DNA from: Proluteimonas luteida
GTDB lineage: Bacteria > Pseudomonadota > Gammaproteobacteria > Xanthomonadales > Xanthomonadaceae
DNA: 64,000 bases
Assembly (NCBI RefSeq): GCF_021191695.1
Contig: NZ_JAIWPT010000008.1
Location: forward strand, 62,001-126,000
Reading direction: 5' to 3'
The notes below the pieces were generated by a model. That model made no database searches and was not told where the DNA came from. It saw only the letters and a program-made list of their open reading frames with translations. A program made the position numbers and the translations under genes. Shown here in pieces: positions 56,379-64,000 of the stretch (positions are counted from its first letter, which is position 1; each line of letters opens with the position of its first letter).

Positions 56379-57434
56379 TCACGCCGCCGCCAGGCGGTTG
56401 CGGCCCGCGGCCTTGGCGCGGTACAGGGCGGCGTCGGCATCGCGCATCCAGTGCTGCAGGGTGTCGTGCTGGTCGCGGACATCGGCGACGCCGACGCTGA
56501 CCGTGCAGGCGAGCCCGGGCGCGGCGTCGAACGCCAGCGCGGCGATCCTGGCGCGAATGCGTTCGCCGATTTCGCGCGCATGCGGCAGTCCGGTGTCGTT
56601 GAGCAGCACCGCGAATTCGTCGCCGCCGATGCGCGCCGGCACGTCGCTGGGACATACGGCGTCGCGCAGCACGTCGGCCACGGCCTTGACCACCACGTCG
56701 CCGGTGCCGTGGCCGTAGTGGTCGTTGATGTCCTTGAAGCGGTCGATGTCCACCAGCAGCAGCGCCGCAGGCCGCACGTGGCGCCGGAACAGCGCGTGCG
56801 CCCGCATCGCGCTCGCGTCGAAATGGCGGCGGTTGGGCAGGTTGCTGCTGGCATCGGTGAGGTTGAGGTGTTCGAGCTGGCGGTTCTGCCGCGAGATCGT
56901 CTTGCCGAGGCGGTAGGTGACGACGCTCAGGGCGACGTTGTAGCCGAACAGCAGCGGCAGGCAGGCGAGCAGCGTGCGCAGCGACATCTCCGGCGCGAAC
57001 GGGAATCCGAGCATGGCCCAGCCGGCTGCGAACGCCAGCAGCAGCGCCACGGTCGAGCGCCGCACCATGCGCCAGCCGCCCGCGGCGATCCGGTCGGTGG
57101 TCAGCGCGGTGACGATGATCGCCGTCGGCAGCGGGCTGACGGCGATCATCGCGAGCCACAGCCCGCCGAACGCGGCATCGAGCACCAGGTTGCGGTATTC
57201 GGCCGCGAGCGGGTCGGCGGCGCGTTGCGACCACTGGTTGGCCAGGTGCGGCCAGACCAGCGCGTTGCCCGACAGGGCCACCCAGACCCATGCCGGCACG
57301 CCGCGTTCCAGCAGCACCGATGCGATCGGCAGTGCGCACAGCGCGGTGCCGAGCGTGCGCATCCGGTAGGTGCGATGGATGAAGTGCCGGACCGAGGTCG
57401 TTGACCGGTCGGCGATGTCGGTTTGGTTCGGCAT
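56379..57434 (-). CDS. MASE2-GGDEF membrane diguanylate cyclase
   Basis: 351 residues. An N-terminal MASE2 domain (~15-180) with about six helices and VRHFIHRTYRMRTLG, as in E. coli AdrA/DgcC, then a GGDEF domain with DIDRFKDINDHYGHGTGD and active site GGDEF in ARIGGDEFAVLL (~270). No RxxD inhibitory site precedes it. Makes c-di-GMP at the inner membrane; DgcC homologues drive cellulose or exopolysaccharide production. Monocistronic. Confidence 0.92.
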   Translation of the reverse strand: MPNQTDIADRSTTSVRHFIHRTYRMRTLGTALCALPIASVLLERGVPAWVWVALSGNALVWPHLANQWSQRAADPLAAEYRNLVLDAAFGGLWLAMIAVSPLPTAIIVTALTTDRIAAGGWRMVRRSTVALLLAFAAGWAMLGFPFAPEMSLRTLLACLPLLFGYNVALSVVTYRLGKTISRQNRQLEHLNLTDASSNLPNRRHFDASAMRAHALFRRHVRPAALLLVDIDRFKDINDHYGHGTGDVVVKAVADVLRDAVCPSDVPARIGGDEFAVLLNDTGLPHAREIGERIRARIAALAFDAAPGLACTVSVGVADVRDQHDTLQHWMRDADAALYRAKAAGRNRLAAA

Positions 57435-57630
57435 CCGGGCTGGCGTCCCCTGCGCTGTGTCCGGTGGCGTGCTGAGATGCGGATTGTAGGGGCTTCGGCG
57501 GAAGGTCCATGAATACGCCGTGCGCCTGCGCGGTGGCGAGGCGACGTGGCGGGCGTGCGGACCGGACGGATCTCGGCCATTGCGACCGCCCGCGGGTATC
57601 CTGCGCCGTCGCCCGCGTCAGGAACCTTCC

Positions 57631-59034
57631 GTGGTCAGCCCCCCGTCCAAAGCCCGCGCCGCCAAGGCCCGTACCGCCTACGTCTGCAGCGAATGCGGCG
57701 CCGACTACAGCAAGTGGCAGGGCCAGTGCGGCGCGTGCGGGGCGTGGGACACGCTGTCGGAGATCGTGCTGGAATCCGCGGCCGCGGCGAAATCGCCGGC
57801 GTCGCGCCGGTCGGGTTGGGCCGGCAAGGTCGACGCGCCGAAGGTCATGGCGCTCAAGGACGTGCAGCAGGGCGAGGACGTGCGGGTGTCGACCGGCATC
57901 GGCGAGTTCGACCGGGTGCTCGGCGGCGGCCTGGTCGAAGGCGCGGTGGTGCTGGTCGGCGGCGACCCGGGCATCGGCAAGTCGACGCTGCTGCTGCAGG
58001 CGCTGGCGCAGATGGCCGGCACGCTGCCGGGGCTGTACGTCACCGGCGAGGAGTCGCTGGCCCAGGTCGCCGGCCGCGCGGTCCGGCTCGGGCTGTCGCT
58101 CGACGGCCTGCACGCGCTGGCCGAGACTGGCATCGAACGGATCCTCGAACACGCGTCGGACCTGCGTCCGCGGCTGATCATCGCCGACTCGATCCAGACC
58201 CTGTGGACCGAATCGCTGACCGCCGCGCCCGGTTCGGTCAGCCAGGTGCGCGAGTCCGCCGCGCGGCTGGTGCGCTACGCCAAGGAGACCGGCACCGCGG
58301 TGTTCCTGGTCGGCCACGTGACCAAGGAGGGCGGCATCGCCGGTCCGCGCGTGCTCGAGCACATGGTCGATGCGGTGCTGTATTTCGAAGGCGACAGCGG
58401 CAGTCGCTTCCGGGTCATGCGGGCGTTCAAGAACCGCTTCGGCGCGGTCAACGAACTGGGCGTGTTCGCGATGGGGGACAAGGGCCTGAAGGAAGTGCCG
58501 AACCCGTCGGCGATCTTCCTGTCCGGCGGCAGCACGCCGCAGCCGGGCAGCTGCGTCATGGTCACGCGCGAGGGCACGCGGCCCCTGCTGGTCGAGGTGC
58601 AGGCGCTGGTCGACGCCTCGCCGCTGTCGAATCCGCGCCGGGTCGCGGTCGGCATGGAGGGCAACCGTCTGGCGATGCTGCTGGCGGTGTTGCATCGCCA
58701 CGGCGGCATCATGACCGGCGACCAGGACGTGTTCGTCAACGTGGTCGGCGGCATCCGCGTGCAGGAGACCGCGGCCGACCTGCCGGTGCTGCTGTCGGTG
58801 CTGTCGTCGCTGCGCGATGCGCCGCTGCCGGAGAAGACCATCGCCTTCGGCGAGGTCGGCCTGTCGGGCGAGATCCGCCCGGTGCCCAACGGCGAGGAGC
58901 GCCTGCGCGAGGCGGCGACGCACGGCTTCAGGCGCGCGATCGTGGCGAAGGCCAACGCGCCGAAGGCCGGCAGCTACAAGGGCATGGAGGTCATCGCCGT
59001 GGAGCGGCTGGCCGAGGCGCTGGAACATGTCTGA
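57631..59034 (+). CDS. radA: DNA repair protein RadA
   Basis: 467 residues from GTG 57631 (AGGA seven bases upstream). N-terminal zinc finger CSECG...CGACGAW (residues ~18-40), RecA-like core with Walker A GGDPGIGKST (~111), the RadA-specific KNRFG motif (~268), and a C-terminal Lon-protease-like domain lacking the catalytic Ser/Lys dyad. Branch migration in recombination repair. The next two genes overlap it and each other, so they form an operon. Confidence 0.95.
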   Translation: MVSPPSKARAAKARTAYVCSECGADYSKWQGQCGACGAWDTLSEIVLESAAAAKSPASRRSGWAGKVDAPKVMALKDVQQGEDVRVSTGIGEFDRVLGGGLVEGAVVLVGGDPGIGKSTLLLQALAQMAGTLPGLYVTGEESLAQVAGRAVRLGLSLDGLHALAETGIERILEHASDLRPRLIIADSIQTLWTESLTAAPGSVSQVRESAARLVRYAKETGTAVFLVGHVTKEGGIAGPRVLEHMVDAVLYFEGDSGSRFRVMRAFKNRFGAVNELGVFAMGDKGLKEVPNPSAIFLSGGSTPQPGSCVMVTREGTRPLLVEVQALVDASPLSNPRRVAVGMEGNRLAMLLAVLHRHGGIMTGDQDVFVNVVGGIRVQETAADLPVLLSVLSSLRDAPLPEKTIAFGEVGLSGEIRPVPNGEERLREAATHGFRRAIVAKANAPKAGSYKGMEVIAVERLAEALEHV

Positions 59035-59605
59035 GCCGCCGCCGGGATTCCGCGTGCTGCGCGGACGCCTGGAGCGGCTCGACGGCAACCGGCTGCTGCC
59101 GCGCGTTTCGGCGTCGGACATGCTGTACCGGCTGCGCATCGGGGACGAATGGGTCTTCCTGCGCCAGAGCGACTTCGTGCAGCTGCTGGGCGGCCCGATC
59201 GCCACGCTGCAGGAGGGCCTGGGCACGGGACGGGGCGGGATCGACGTCGTCGCCGGCGTGACCACGACGACGGGCAGGACCTGGCTGCGCTGGCTTCGCG
59301 CCGATGGCGTGGACCTGGCGCCGATGGCGATGTGGGCGATGTCGCGCTCGTCCGCCGGCCTGCTGCTGTGCGCGCTGGCATGCTTCGCGGCGTTTGCCGC
59401 CGGCGCCGCCTGGCTGTCGTCGACCGGCGCGCTGGATGGCCCGGTCGGTGCATGGATCCTGCTGCCGATCCTGCTGGGCGCGGTGCTCGGTTGCGGCGGC
59501 ATCGGCCTGTTGCTGGTGTTCCTGTTCTCGTTGCCGGTGGTGTGCGTGCGCGAACGCTGGGATGCCGAACGCGGCTATCGCGCAAGCCGCGGGGCGGTGC
59601 GATGA
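59027..59605 (+). CDS. Membrane protein of unknown function after radA
   Basis: 192 residues. A soluble N-terminal ~105 residues (LYRLRIGDEWVFLRQSDFVQ) precede two strong hydrophobic segments (~110-130, ~140-175) and a short charged tail. No family recognised. Overlaps the radA stop by 8 bp and the next gene by ATGA. Resembles its neighbour in layout (N-terminal beta-rich domain, two helices), so the two may be partners or old duplicates. Confidence 0.7.
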   Translation: MSEPPPGFRVLRGRLERLDGNRLLPRVSASDMLYRLRIGDEWVFLRQSDFVQLLGGPIATLQEGLGTGRGGIDVVAGVTTTTGRTWLRWLRADGVDLAPMAMWAMSRSSAGLLLCALACFAAFAAGAAWLSSTGALDGPVGAWILLPILLGAVLGCGGIGLLLVFLFSLPVVCVRERWDAERGYRASRGAVR

Positions 59606-60213
59606 CCGACGCCGCGATCGCCGGCCGGATGCGGTGCTACGAGGGCGTGCTGGCGGAGGCCGACCGCGGCACGCACACGACCTGGCATGCGGTGCACGTG
59701 AACAACTGGCAGGTCCGCAGCATCGACAGCGACCGGATCGGCTTCCGCCTCGACGGCCATGCCCCGCTGTTCCGCCTGCGCAGCCTGGGTGCGGGGCAAC
59801 TGTTCCTCGGCGCCGGCGACCGCCTGCGCGTGGCCGGGGTGGAGGACGCGGACGGCGTGACCGTCTACGGCATCCGCAATCTCGCCGACGGCAGCGTGTA
59901 CGCGACGGTCCCGGTCGATTCCGTATCGGCCGCGACCCGGCACATCCTGCCCGGGATCGCGGCGCTGGCCGGGATCGTGGTGACCGGCGCGATGCTGTGG
60001 CAGGGAACGGCAGGCCGCTCCGATTACCTGGAGGTCGCCGGCGTGACGGCCGCGATGGCCGGCCTGTTCTACCTGATCGGCTGGCTCGGTCGACGCATCG
60101 GACTGGATCGTGCGGAACTCGGGCCGCACGCGAACCGCGGCGGCGATGCCGAGATGTCGCGCGCGCTGGACCTGCTCGAGGTTGCGCCCGGAGCGGCGGT
60201 GTTCCCGTTGTAG
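59602..60213 (+). CDS. Membrane protein of unknown function, partner of the preceding gene
   Basis: 203 residues. An N-terminal ~110-residue beta-rich domain (HAVHVNNWQVRSIDSDRIGF, GDRLRVAGVEDADGVTVYGI), two hydrophobic segments (~115-133, ~143-160) and a C-terminal charged region. The VAGVEDADGVTVYG section looks OB-fold/NfeD-like, which is only suggestive. ATGA coupling to the upstream gene. Confidence 0.7.
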   Translation: MTDAAIAGRMRCYEGVLAEADRGTHTTWHAVHVNNWQVRSIDSDRIGFRLDGHAPLFRLRSLGAGQLFLGAGDRLRVAGVEDADGVTVYGIRNLADGSVYATVPVDSVSAATRHILPGIAALAGIVVTGAMLWQGTAGRSDYLEVAGVTAAMAGLFYLIGWLGRRIGLDRAELGPHANRGGDAEMSRALDLLEVAPGAAVFPL

Positions 60214-60269
60214 TGGTGGCGCTTTTCCGGCCGCGGGACGTCCCGGTTGCCCGCCGGCCTGCGTGTGCA

Positions 60270-60854
60270 ATGATCGCGCCGATGACCAGCCCCCGCCACC
60301 GCGCGATGGCGCGCGCGATCTCGATCGCCCTGCATCCGTTCCCGTTGTTCGCCGCGCTGGCGCTGCTCGTGGCGTGGCGGCTCGCCCCGGACGCCCTGCC
60401 GCGCACTGCCGTGGGGATCGGCGCGGCGATCGCGATCGTGTCCGTCTTCATCTGGCAGCGCCGGCGCGGCGGCCACTGGCAGACCGTCGATGCCTCGCGG
60501 CGACAGGAGCGGCCGCTGCTGTACCTGCTCGCGCTCGCGGTCGCCGCGGGCTACTGGCTGTGGATGGGCGGGCGCGGATCGGCGACCTCGTCCGGCGTGC
60601 TGGCGGCGGCCCTGATGCTGTGCGTGGCCGGCATCGCCAACCACTGGATCAAGCTGTCGCTGCACATGGCCAGCCTGGCGTTCGCGGGCGTGGTGCTGCT
60701 CGGGCTGCTGCCGTCGGCGGGGATCGCCGCGCTGCTGCTGGTCCCGCCGCTGGCGTGGTCGCGGCTGCGCATGGCGCGCCATACCCTGCCCGAAGTGATC
60801 GGCGGCACGGTGCTGGGCGCCGCCGCCGGCGCCGCGCTGCTGGCGATGGCCTGA
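60270..60854 (+). CDS. PAP2-like membrane phosphatase family protein
   Basis: 194 residues, about five to six helices. HWIKLSLHMASLAFAG and WSRLRMARHTLPEVIGGTVLG give the second and third parts of a PAP2 phosphatase signature (SxxxH-like and R-x5-H-x3-D-like, the last acid being Glu). The first part (KxxxxxxRP) is not evident, so catalytic competence is uncertain. Start ATG 60270; ATG 60282 is an alternative. Confidence 0.65.
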   Translation: MIAPMTSPRHRAMARAISIALHPFPLFAALALLVAWRLAPDALPRTAVGIGAAIAIVSVFIWQRRRGGHWQTVDASRRQERPLLYLLALAVAAGYWLWMGGRGSATSSGVLAAALMLCVAGIANHWIKLSLHMASLAFAGVVLLGLLPSAGIAALLLVPPLAWSRLRMARHTLPEVIGGTVLGAAAGAALLAMA

Positions 60855-60959
60855 TCCCATCCAGACGCCGCCCGTGCGTTCCTGCCGGGCTGCGCAGGTG
60901 CCGTTGCCGTTGCCGTGCAGGAAAACGGTCGCGCGTCCGCGCGGCAGCGCCGGGCGGGA

Positions 60960-62540
60960 TCAGTGCCCGCCACCCGCCGCGCCGCCCGTCTTTGCGGCGA
61001 ACGGCGGCTTCGCGAGCCAGACGAACACGATCACGACCAGGAACAGGATGCCGAGCACGTGGAAGATCTCGTTGAACCCGATCTGCACGGCCTGCTGCGA
61101 GATCATCTGGTTCAGCGCCATCGCACCGCGCTGCGGATCGCCCTGGCCGAGGGCCGCGACGGTCTGCTGGATCGCCGGATCGTGCGCGGCGATGTGTTCG
61201 GTCAGCTGCGCGTGGTGCACGGTGCTGCGCTGGTTCCAGGCCCAGGTCGTCAGCGACGCCGCGAAACTGCCGCCGAGCGTGCGGCAGAACGTCGCCAGGC
61301 CCGAGCCCGCGGCGATTTCGTGCGGCTCCAGGTCCGACAGCAGGATGCTCAACACCGGCATGAAGAACAGCGCTACGCCCAGGCCCTGCCACAGCTGCAC
61401 CACGGCGACATGCGGGAAGTCGACGTCGAGGTTGAAGCCCGAGCGCAGGAAGCTGGTGAAGGCCATCACCATGAACGCGAAGCTGGCAAGGATGCGCAGG
61501 TCGAACCGCGGCGCGTACCTGCCGACCAGCGGCGTCAGCAGCACCGGCAGGATGCCCACCGGCGCGGTCGCCAGGCCGGCCCAGATCGGCGTGTAGCCGA
61601 GGTTGCGCTGCAGCCACAGCGGCACCAGCAGGCCGACGGCGAAGAACGCGGCGTAGCCGAGCACCATCGCCAGCGTGCCGAACGCGAAGTTGCGGTGGCG
61701 GAACAGCCGCAGGTCGACGATCGGGTCCTTCTCGGTGAGCTCCCAGATCAGGAACACCGCCAGGCCCAGCACCGCGACGACCGCGAGCACGACGATCTTC
61801 GTCGACGCGAACCAGTCCTCGTCGTTGCCGAGGTCGAGCAGGGTCTGCAGCGCGCCGACGCCGAGCACCAGCGTGACCAGCCCGACGTAGTCCATCTTCG
61901 GCGTCCCGAGCTTCTCCGGCCTGCCGCGCAGCTGGCCGGCGACGACGACGCTGGCGAAGATGCCGATCGGTACGTTGATGAAGAAGATCCATTCCCAGCT
62001 GTAGTTGTCGGTGATCCAGCCGCCGAGGATCGGACCGCAGATCGGCGCGACGACGGTCACCATCGCCAGCAGCGCGATCGCCTGTCCGCGCCTGGCGGGT
62101 GGATAGATCGAGATCAGCAGCGCCTGGGTGACCGGGTACATCGGGCCGGCGACGAAGCCCTGCAACGCGCGTGCCGCGACGAGCAGGCCCATGCTCGTCG
62201 CCAGGCCGCACAGCAGCGACGCGATGACGAATGCGGACGTCGCCCAGACGAACAGCCTGCGCTCGCCGAAGCGGCGGGTCAGGTAGCCGGTCAGCGGCAG
62301 CGCGATCGCGTTGCTGACCGCGAACGAGGTGATGACCCACGTCGCCTGGTTGGAACTCGCGCCGAGGTTGCCGGCGATCGTCGGCAACGACACGTTGGCG
62401 ATCGTGATGTCGAGCACCTGCATGAACGACGCCAGCGCAAGGCCGATCGTCGTCAGCGCGAGGTTGGGCGGACGGAACGCGGTCGGCGCGGCGGGCGTCG
62501 GGGACGCCGGCGCCGCACCCTCGGCGGTCGTGGTGGACAT
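60960..62540 (-). CDS. emrB: DHA2-family MFS multidrug exporter
   Basis: 526 residues, fourteen helices. LASFMQVLDITIANVSLPTI in helix 1 and the antiporter motif GPILGGWITDNYSWEWIFFINVPIG in helix 5 (shown here as two adjoining parts GPILGGWITD and WEWIFFINVP) identify the EmrB/DHA2 drug:H+ antiporters. Works with EmrA and an outer-membrane channel encoded just upstream. 34 bp separate it from emrA. Last gene of the operon. Confidence 0.92.
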   Translation of the reverse strand: MSTTTAEGAAPASPTPAAPTAFRPPNLALTTIGLALASFMQVLDITIANVSLPTIAGNLGASSNQATWVITSFAVSNAIALPLTGYLTRRFGERRLFVWATSAFVIASLLCGLATSMGLLVAARALQGFVAGPMYPVTQALLISIYPPARRGQAIALLAMVTVVAPICGPILGGWITDNYSWEWIFFINVPIGIFASVVVAGQLRGRPEKLGTPKMDYVGLVTLVLGVGALQTLLDLGNDEDWFASTKIVVLAVVAVLGLAVFLIWELTEKDPIVDLRLFRHRNFAFGTLAMVLGYAAFFAVGLLVPLWLQRNLGYTPIWAGLATAPVGILPVLLTPLVGRYAPRFDLRILASFAFMVMAFTSFLRSGFNLDVDFPHVAVVQLWQGLGVALFFMPVLSILLSDLEPHEIAAGSGLATFCRTLGGSFAASLTTWAWNQRSTVHHAQLTEHIAAHDPAIQQTVAALGQGDPQRGAMALNQMISQQAVQIGFNEIFHVLGILFLVVIVFVWLAKPPFAAKTGGAAGGGH

Positions 62541-62574
62541 GGTCGGTGCTCGCGGTCGATGCGTGGTGCGCGGC

Positions 62575-63786
62575 TCAGCGGCGCGCGGTCGCCGGCGCCG
62601 GCAGGTTCCGTTCGATGGTGCGGGCGATCAGCGCATTCGCGGCCTGCAGCTCGTCGGCATAGGCCTGCGTCGACATCAGCGGCGTCGCGTTGCGCGCGCT
62701 GTCGGCGGCGAGCACCGGGCCATCCTGGTCTCGGATCGAGACGTCGACGTGCATGCTCAGGCCGAGCCGCAGCGGATGCGCGGCGACTTGGGCCGGATCG
62801 AGCTCGATCCGCACCGGCACGCGCTGGACGATCTTGATCCAGTTGCCGCTGGCATTCTGCGCGGGCAGCAGCGAGAACGCGCTGCCGGTGCCCATGCCGA
62901 GGCTCGCGACCCGGCCGTCGTAGCGCACGGCGCTGCCGTAGAGGTCGGCGCGGACCTCGACCGGCTGGCCAATGCGCATCTTCGTCAGCTGGGTTTCCTT
63001 GAAATTGGCTTCGACCCAGACCTGCTCCAGCGGCACGATCGTCATCAGCGTGTTGCCCGGCTGCACGCGTTGGCCCAGCTGGACCTGGCGCCTGGCGACG
63101 TGGCCCGACACCGGTGCGACGATCGCCGTGCGCTGCAGGTCGAGATACGCCTGCCGCAACTGCGACGCGGCCGCTTCGACCTGCGGCTGGCTGGCGATCC
63201 CGGCCGCGTCGACCAGCGCGCGGCTGCGCGACAGCTGGCCGCGCGACGACGACAGCGCGGCCTCGGACGCGGCCAGCACGTCGCGCGCATGCGCCAGTTC
63301 CTCCTGCGACACGGCGCCGCTGGCGACCAGGCCCTCGCGGCGCCCGACGTCGGCGCGCGCCTGGGCGACGGCGACCTGGCGCGCGGCCAGGTCGGCCTGG
63401 CCCGCATCCACGCTGGCGTACAGGCCGCGGACCTGGCGCACAGTGCCGGCGAGGTTGGCGACGGCCTGCTCGAAGGCGACCTGCGCGTCATTGGGATCCA
63501 GGTGCACCAGCGCCTGGCCGGCCTCGACCTTCATGCCGTCGTCGGCGTCGATCGACACGACCGTGCCCGATGTCTGCGGCACGATGCTGACGACGTTGCC
63601 CTGGACGTAGGCGTCGTCGGTGTCCTGGTGCCAGCGCGCGACCAGCAGGTAGTACGCCAGCCAGCCGACGCAGGCGGCGACGGCGACGCCTGCGAGCAGC
63701 AGCAGCGCGCGACGACGCCTGCCGTTCGACGGCGCAGGGGACGGGATCGGCGTGCTGGTGGCGCTTGGATTGATCTGTGACGTCAT
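62575..63786 (-). CDS. emrA: HlyD-family periplasmic adaptor of drug efflux
   Basis: 403 residues. Short cytoplasmic N-terminus, one membrane helix (~25-48), lipoyl half (DTDDAYVQGNVVSIVPQTSG), a long coiled-coil hairpin (~105-215) and the second lipoyl half with IVAPVSGHVARRQVQLGQRV, then a beta-barrel domain. Bridges EmrB to the outer-membrane channel. The ATG at 63786 overlaps the channel gene stop as ATGA. Confidence 0.92.
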   Translation of the reverse strand: MTSQINPSATSTPIPSPAPSNGRRRRALLLLAGVAVAACVGWLAYYLLVARWHQDTDDAYVQGNVVSIVPQTSGTVVSIDADDGMKVEAGQALVHLDPNDAQVAFEQAVANLAGTVRQVRGLYASVDAGQADLAARQVAVAQARADVGRREGLVASGAVSQEELAHARDVLAASEAALSSSRGQLSRSRALVDAAGIASQPQVEAAASQLRQAYLDLQRTAIVAPVSGHVARRQVQLGQRVQPGNTLMTIVPLEQVWVEANFKETQLTKMRIGQPVEVRADLYGSAVRYDGRVASLGMGTGSAFSLLPAQNASGNWIKIVQRVPVRIELDPAQVAAHPLRLGLSMHVDVSIRDQDGPVLAADSARNATPLMSTQAYADELQAANALIARTIERNLPAPATARR

Positions 63787-64000
63787 GGCGAGATCGCCCG
63801 GGCAAGGTCGTGAGTGGAGGAGGGAGGGGCGGCGGGGGCGAGGCCGCCGCCGAGCGCGTGGTCGAGATCGACCGTCGCCGTCAGGCGCTGCGCGCACAGC
63901 GCCGCGCGCTGCTGCTCGAGCTGGAACAGCGGGCGCTGCGCGGCCAGCACGTCGAGCTGGTTGCCGAGGCCGGCGTCGTAGCGCGCCTGCGCCAGCGACA
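63783..64000 (-). CDS. Outer-membrane efflux channel, C-terminal end only
   Basis: The last ~72 residues of a TolC/NodT-type channel: ARYDAGLGNQLDVLAAQRPL, then QLEQQRAALCAQRLTATVDLDHALGGG and a Pro-rich end. The start is beyond the window edge. First visible gene of the channel-emrA-emrB operon, coupled to emrA by ATGA. Confidence 0.85.
   Translation of the reverse strand, partial: SLAQARYDAGLGNQLDVLAAQRPLFQLEQQRAALCAQRLTATVDLDHALGGGLAPAAPPSSTHDLARAISP

Overview
The window is chromosomal DNA of a very GC-rich gammaproteobacterium, most likely a member of the Lysobacteraceae/Xanthomonadaceae (Lysobacter, Luteimonas or a relative). This rests on the conserved housekeeping order rplU-rpmA-obgE ... 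rpsT/murJ-ribF-ileS-lspA-ispH, the MetX/serine succinyltransferase-like protein, a tailed UvrA, many short palindromic intergenic repeats of the xanthomonad type (GTAGGTCGG..., GTAGGAGCG..., CCCTCTCCCGC...), and frequent GTG starts and ATGA stop/start overlaps. The genus is an inference; no rRNA lies in the window.

Bases 1-6836 hold unrelated single genes: a DUF4019 protein end, a small S4 RNA-binding protein, a GAF-GGDEF diguanylate cyclase, an EamA permease, an NTT-like MFS carrier, and a Tat-exported aldo/keto reductase divergent from a LysR regulator.

Bases 6814-27317 form one iron-acquisition locus, the most interesting part of the window. Rightward from a divergent control region (candidate Fur boxes at 17089-17125 and 17189-17207) runs an enterobactin-type biosynthetic operon: MFS exporter, isochorismate synthase (EntC), DHB-AMP ligase (EntE), isochorismatase (EntB N-terminal half), a free-standing aryl carrier protein (EntB C-terminal half), a C-A-T-TE NRPS (EntF) whose A-domain code reads as serine, and a DHB dehydrogenase (EntA). 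Leftward run two TonB-dependent receptors (CirA/IrgA-like and FepA/PfeA-like), a secreted trilactone esterase (PfeE/IroE-like), a YncE-like beta-propeller, and an HmuTUV-type ABC importer. The inferred job is to make, export, recapture and hydrolyse a tris-(2,3-dihydroxybenzoyl-serine) trilactone, with hydrolysis in the periplasm. No phosphopantetheinyl transferase or MbtH protein is present here.

Bases 27593-43455 hold tRNA-Leu(CAA), a lipoprotein, cysteine dioxygenase, metX, nth, enoyl-CoA hydratase, an FKBP-like protein, a DUF1289-NudL-sulfurtransferase set, a DUF1684 lipoprotein, a type II P-type ATPase, and the uvrA-thioesterase-enoyl-CoA isomerase operon. Bases 43749-55149 are the translation, envelope and isoprenoid core listed above, with a 38-bp perfect hairpin next to the ribF promoter.

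At 55186-56322 an intact tRNA-Thr(CGT) is followed by a 1-kb insert carrying a higBA toxin-antitoxin pair and ending in a 56-nt duplicate of the tRNA 3' half: a minimal tRNA-targeted island without an integrase. The right end carries a MASE2-GGDEF cyclase, radA with two small membrane proteins, a PAP2-like protein, and an EmrAB/outer-membrane-factor drug efflux operon cut by the window edge.
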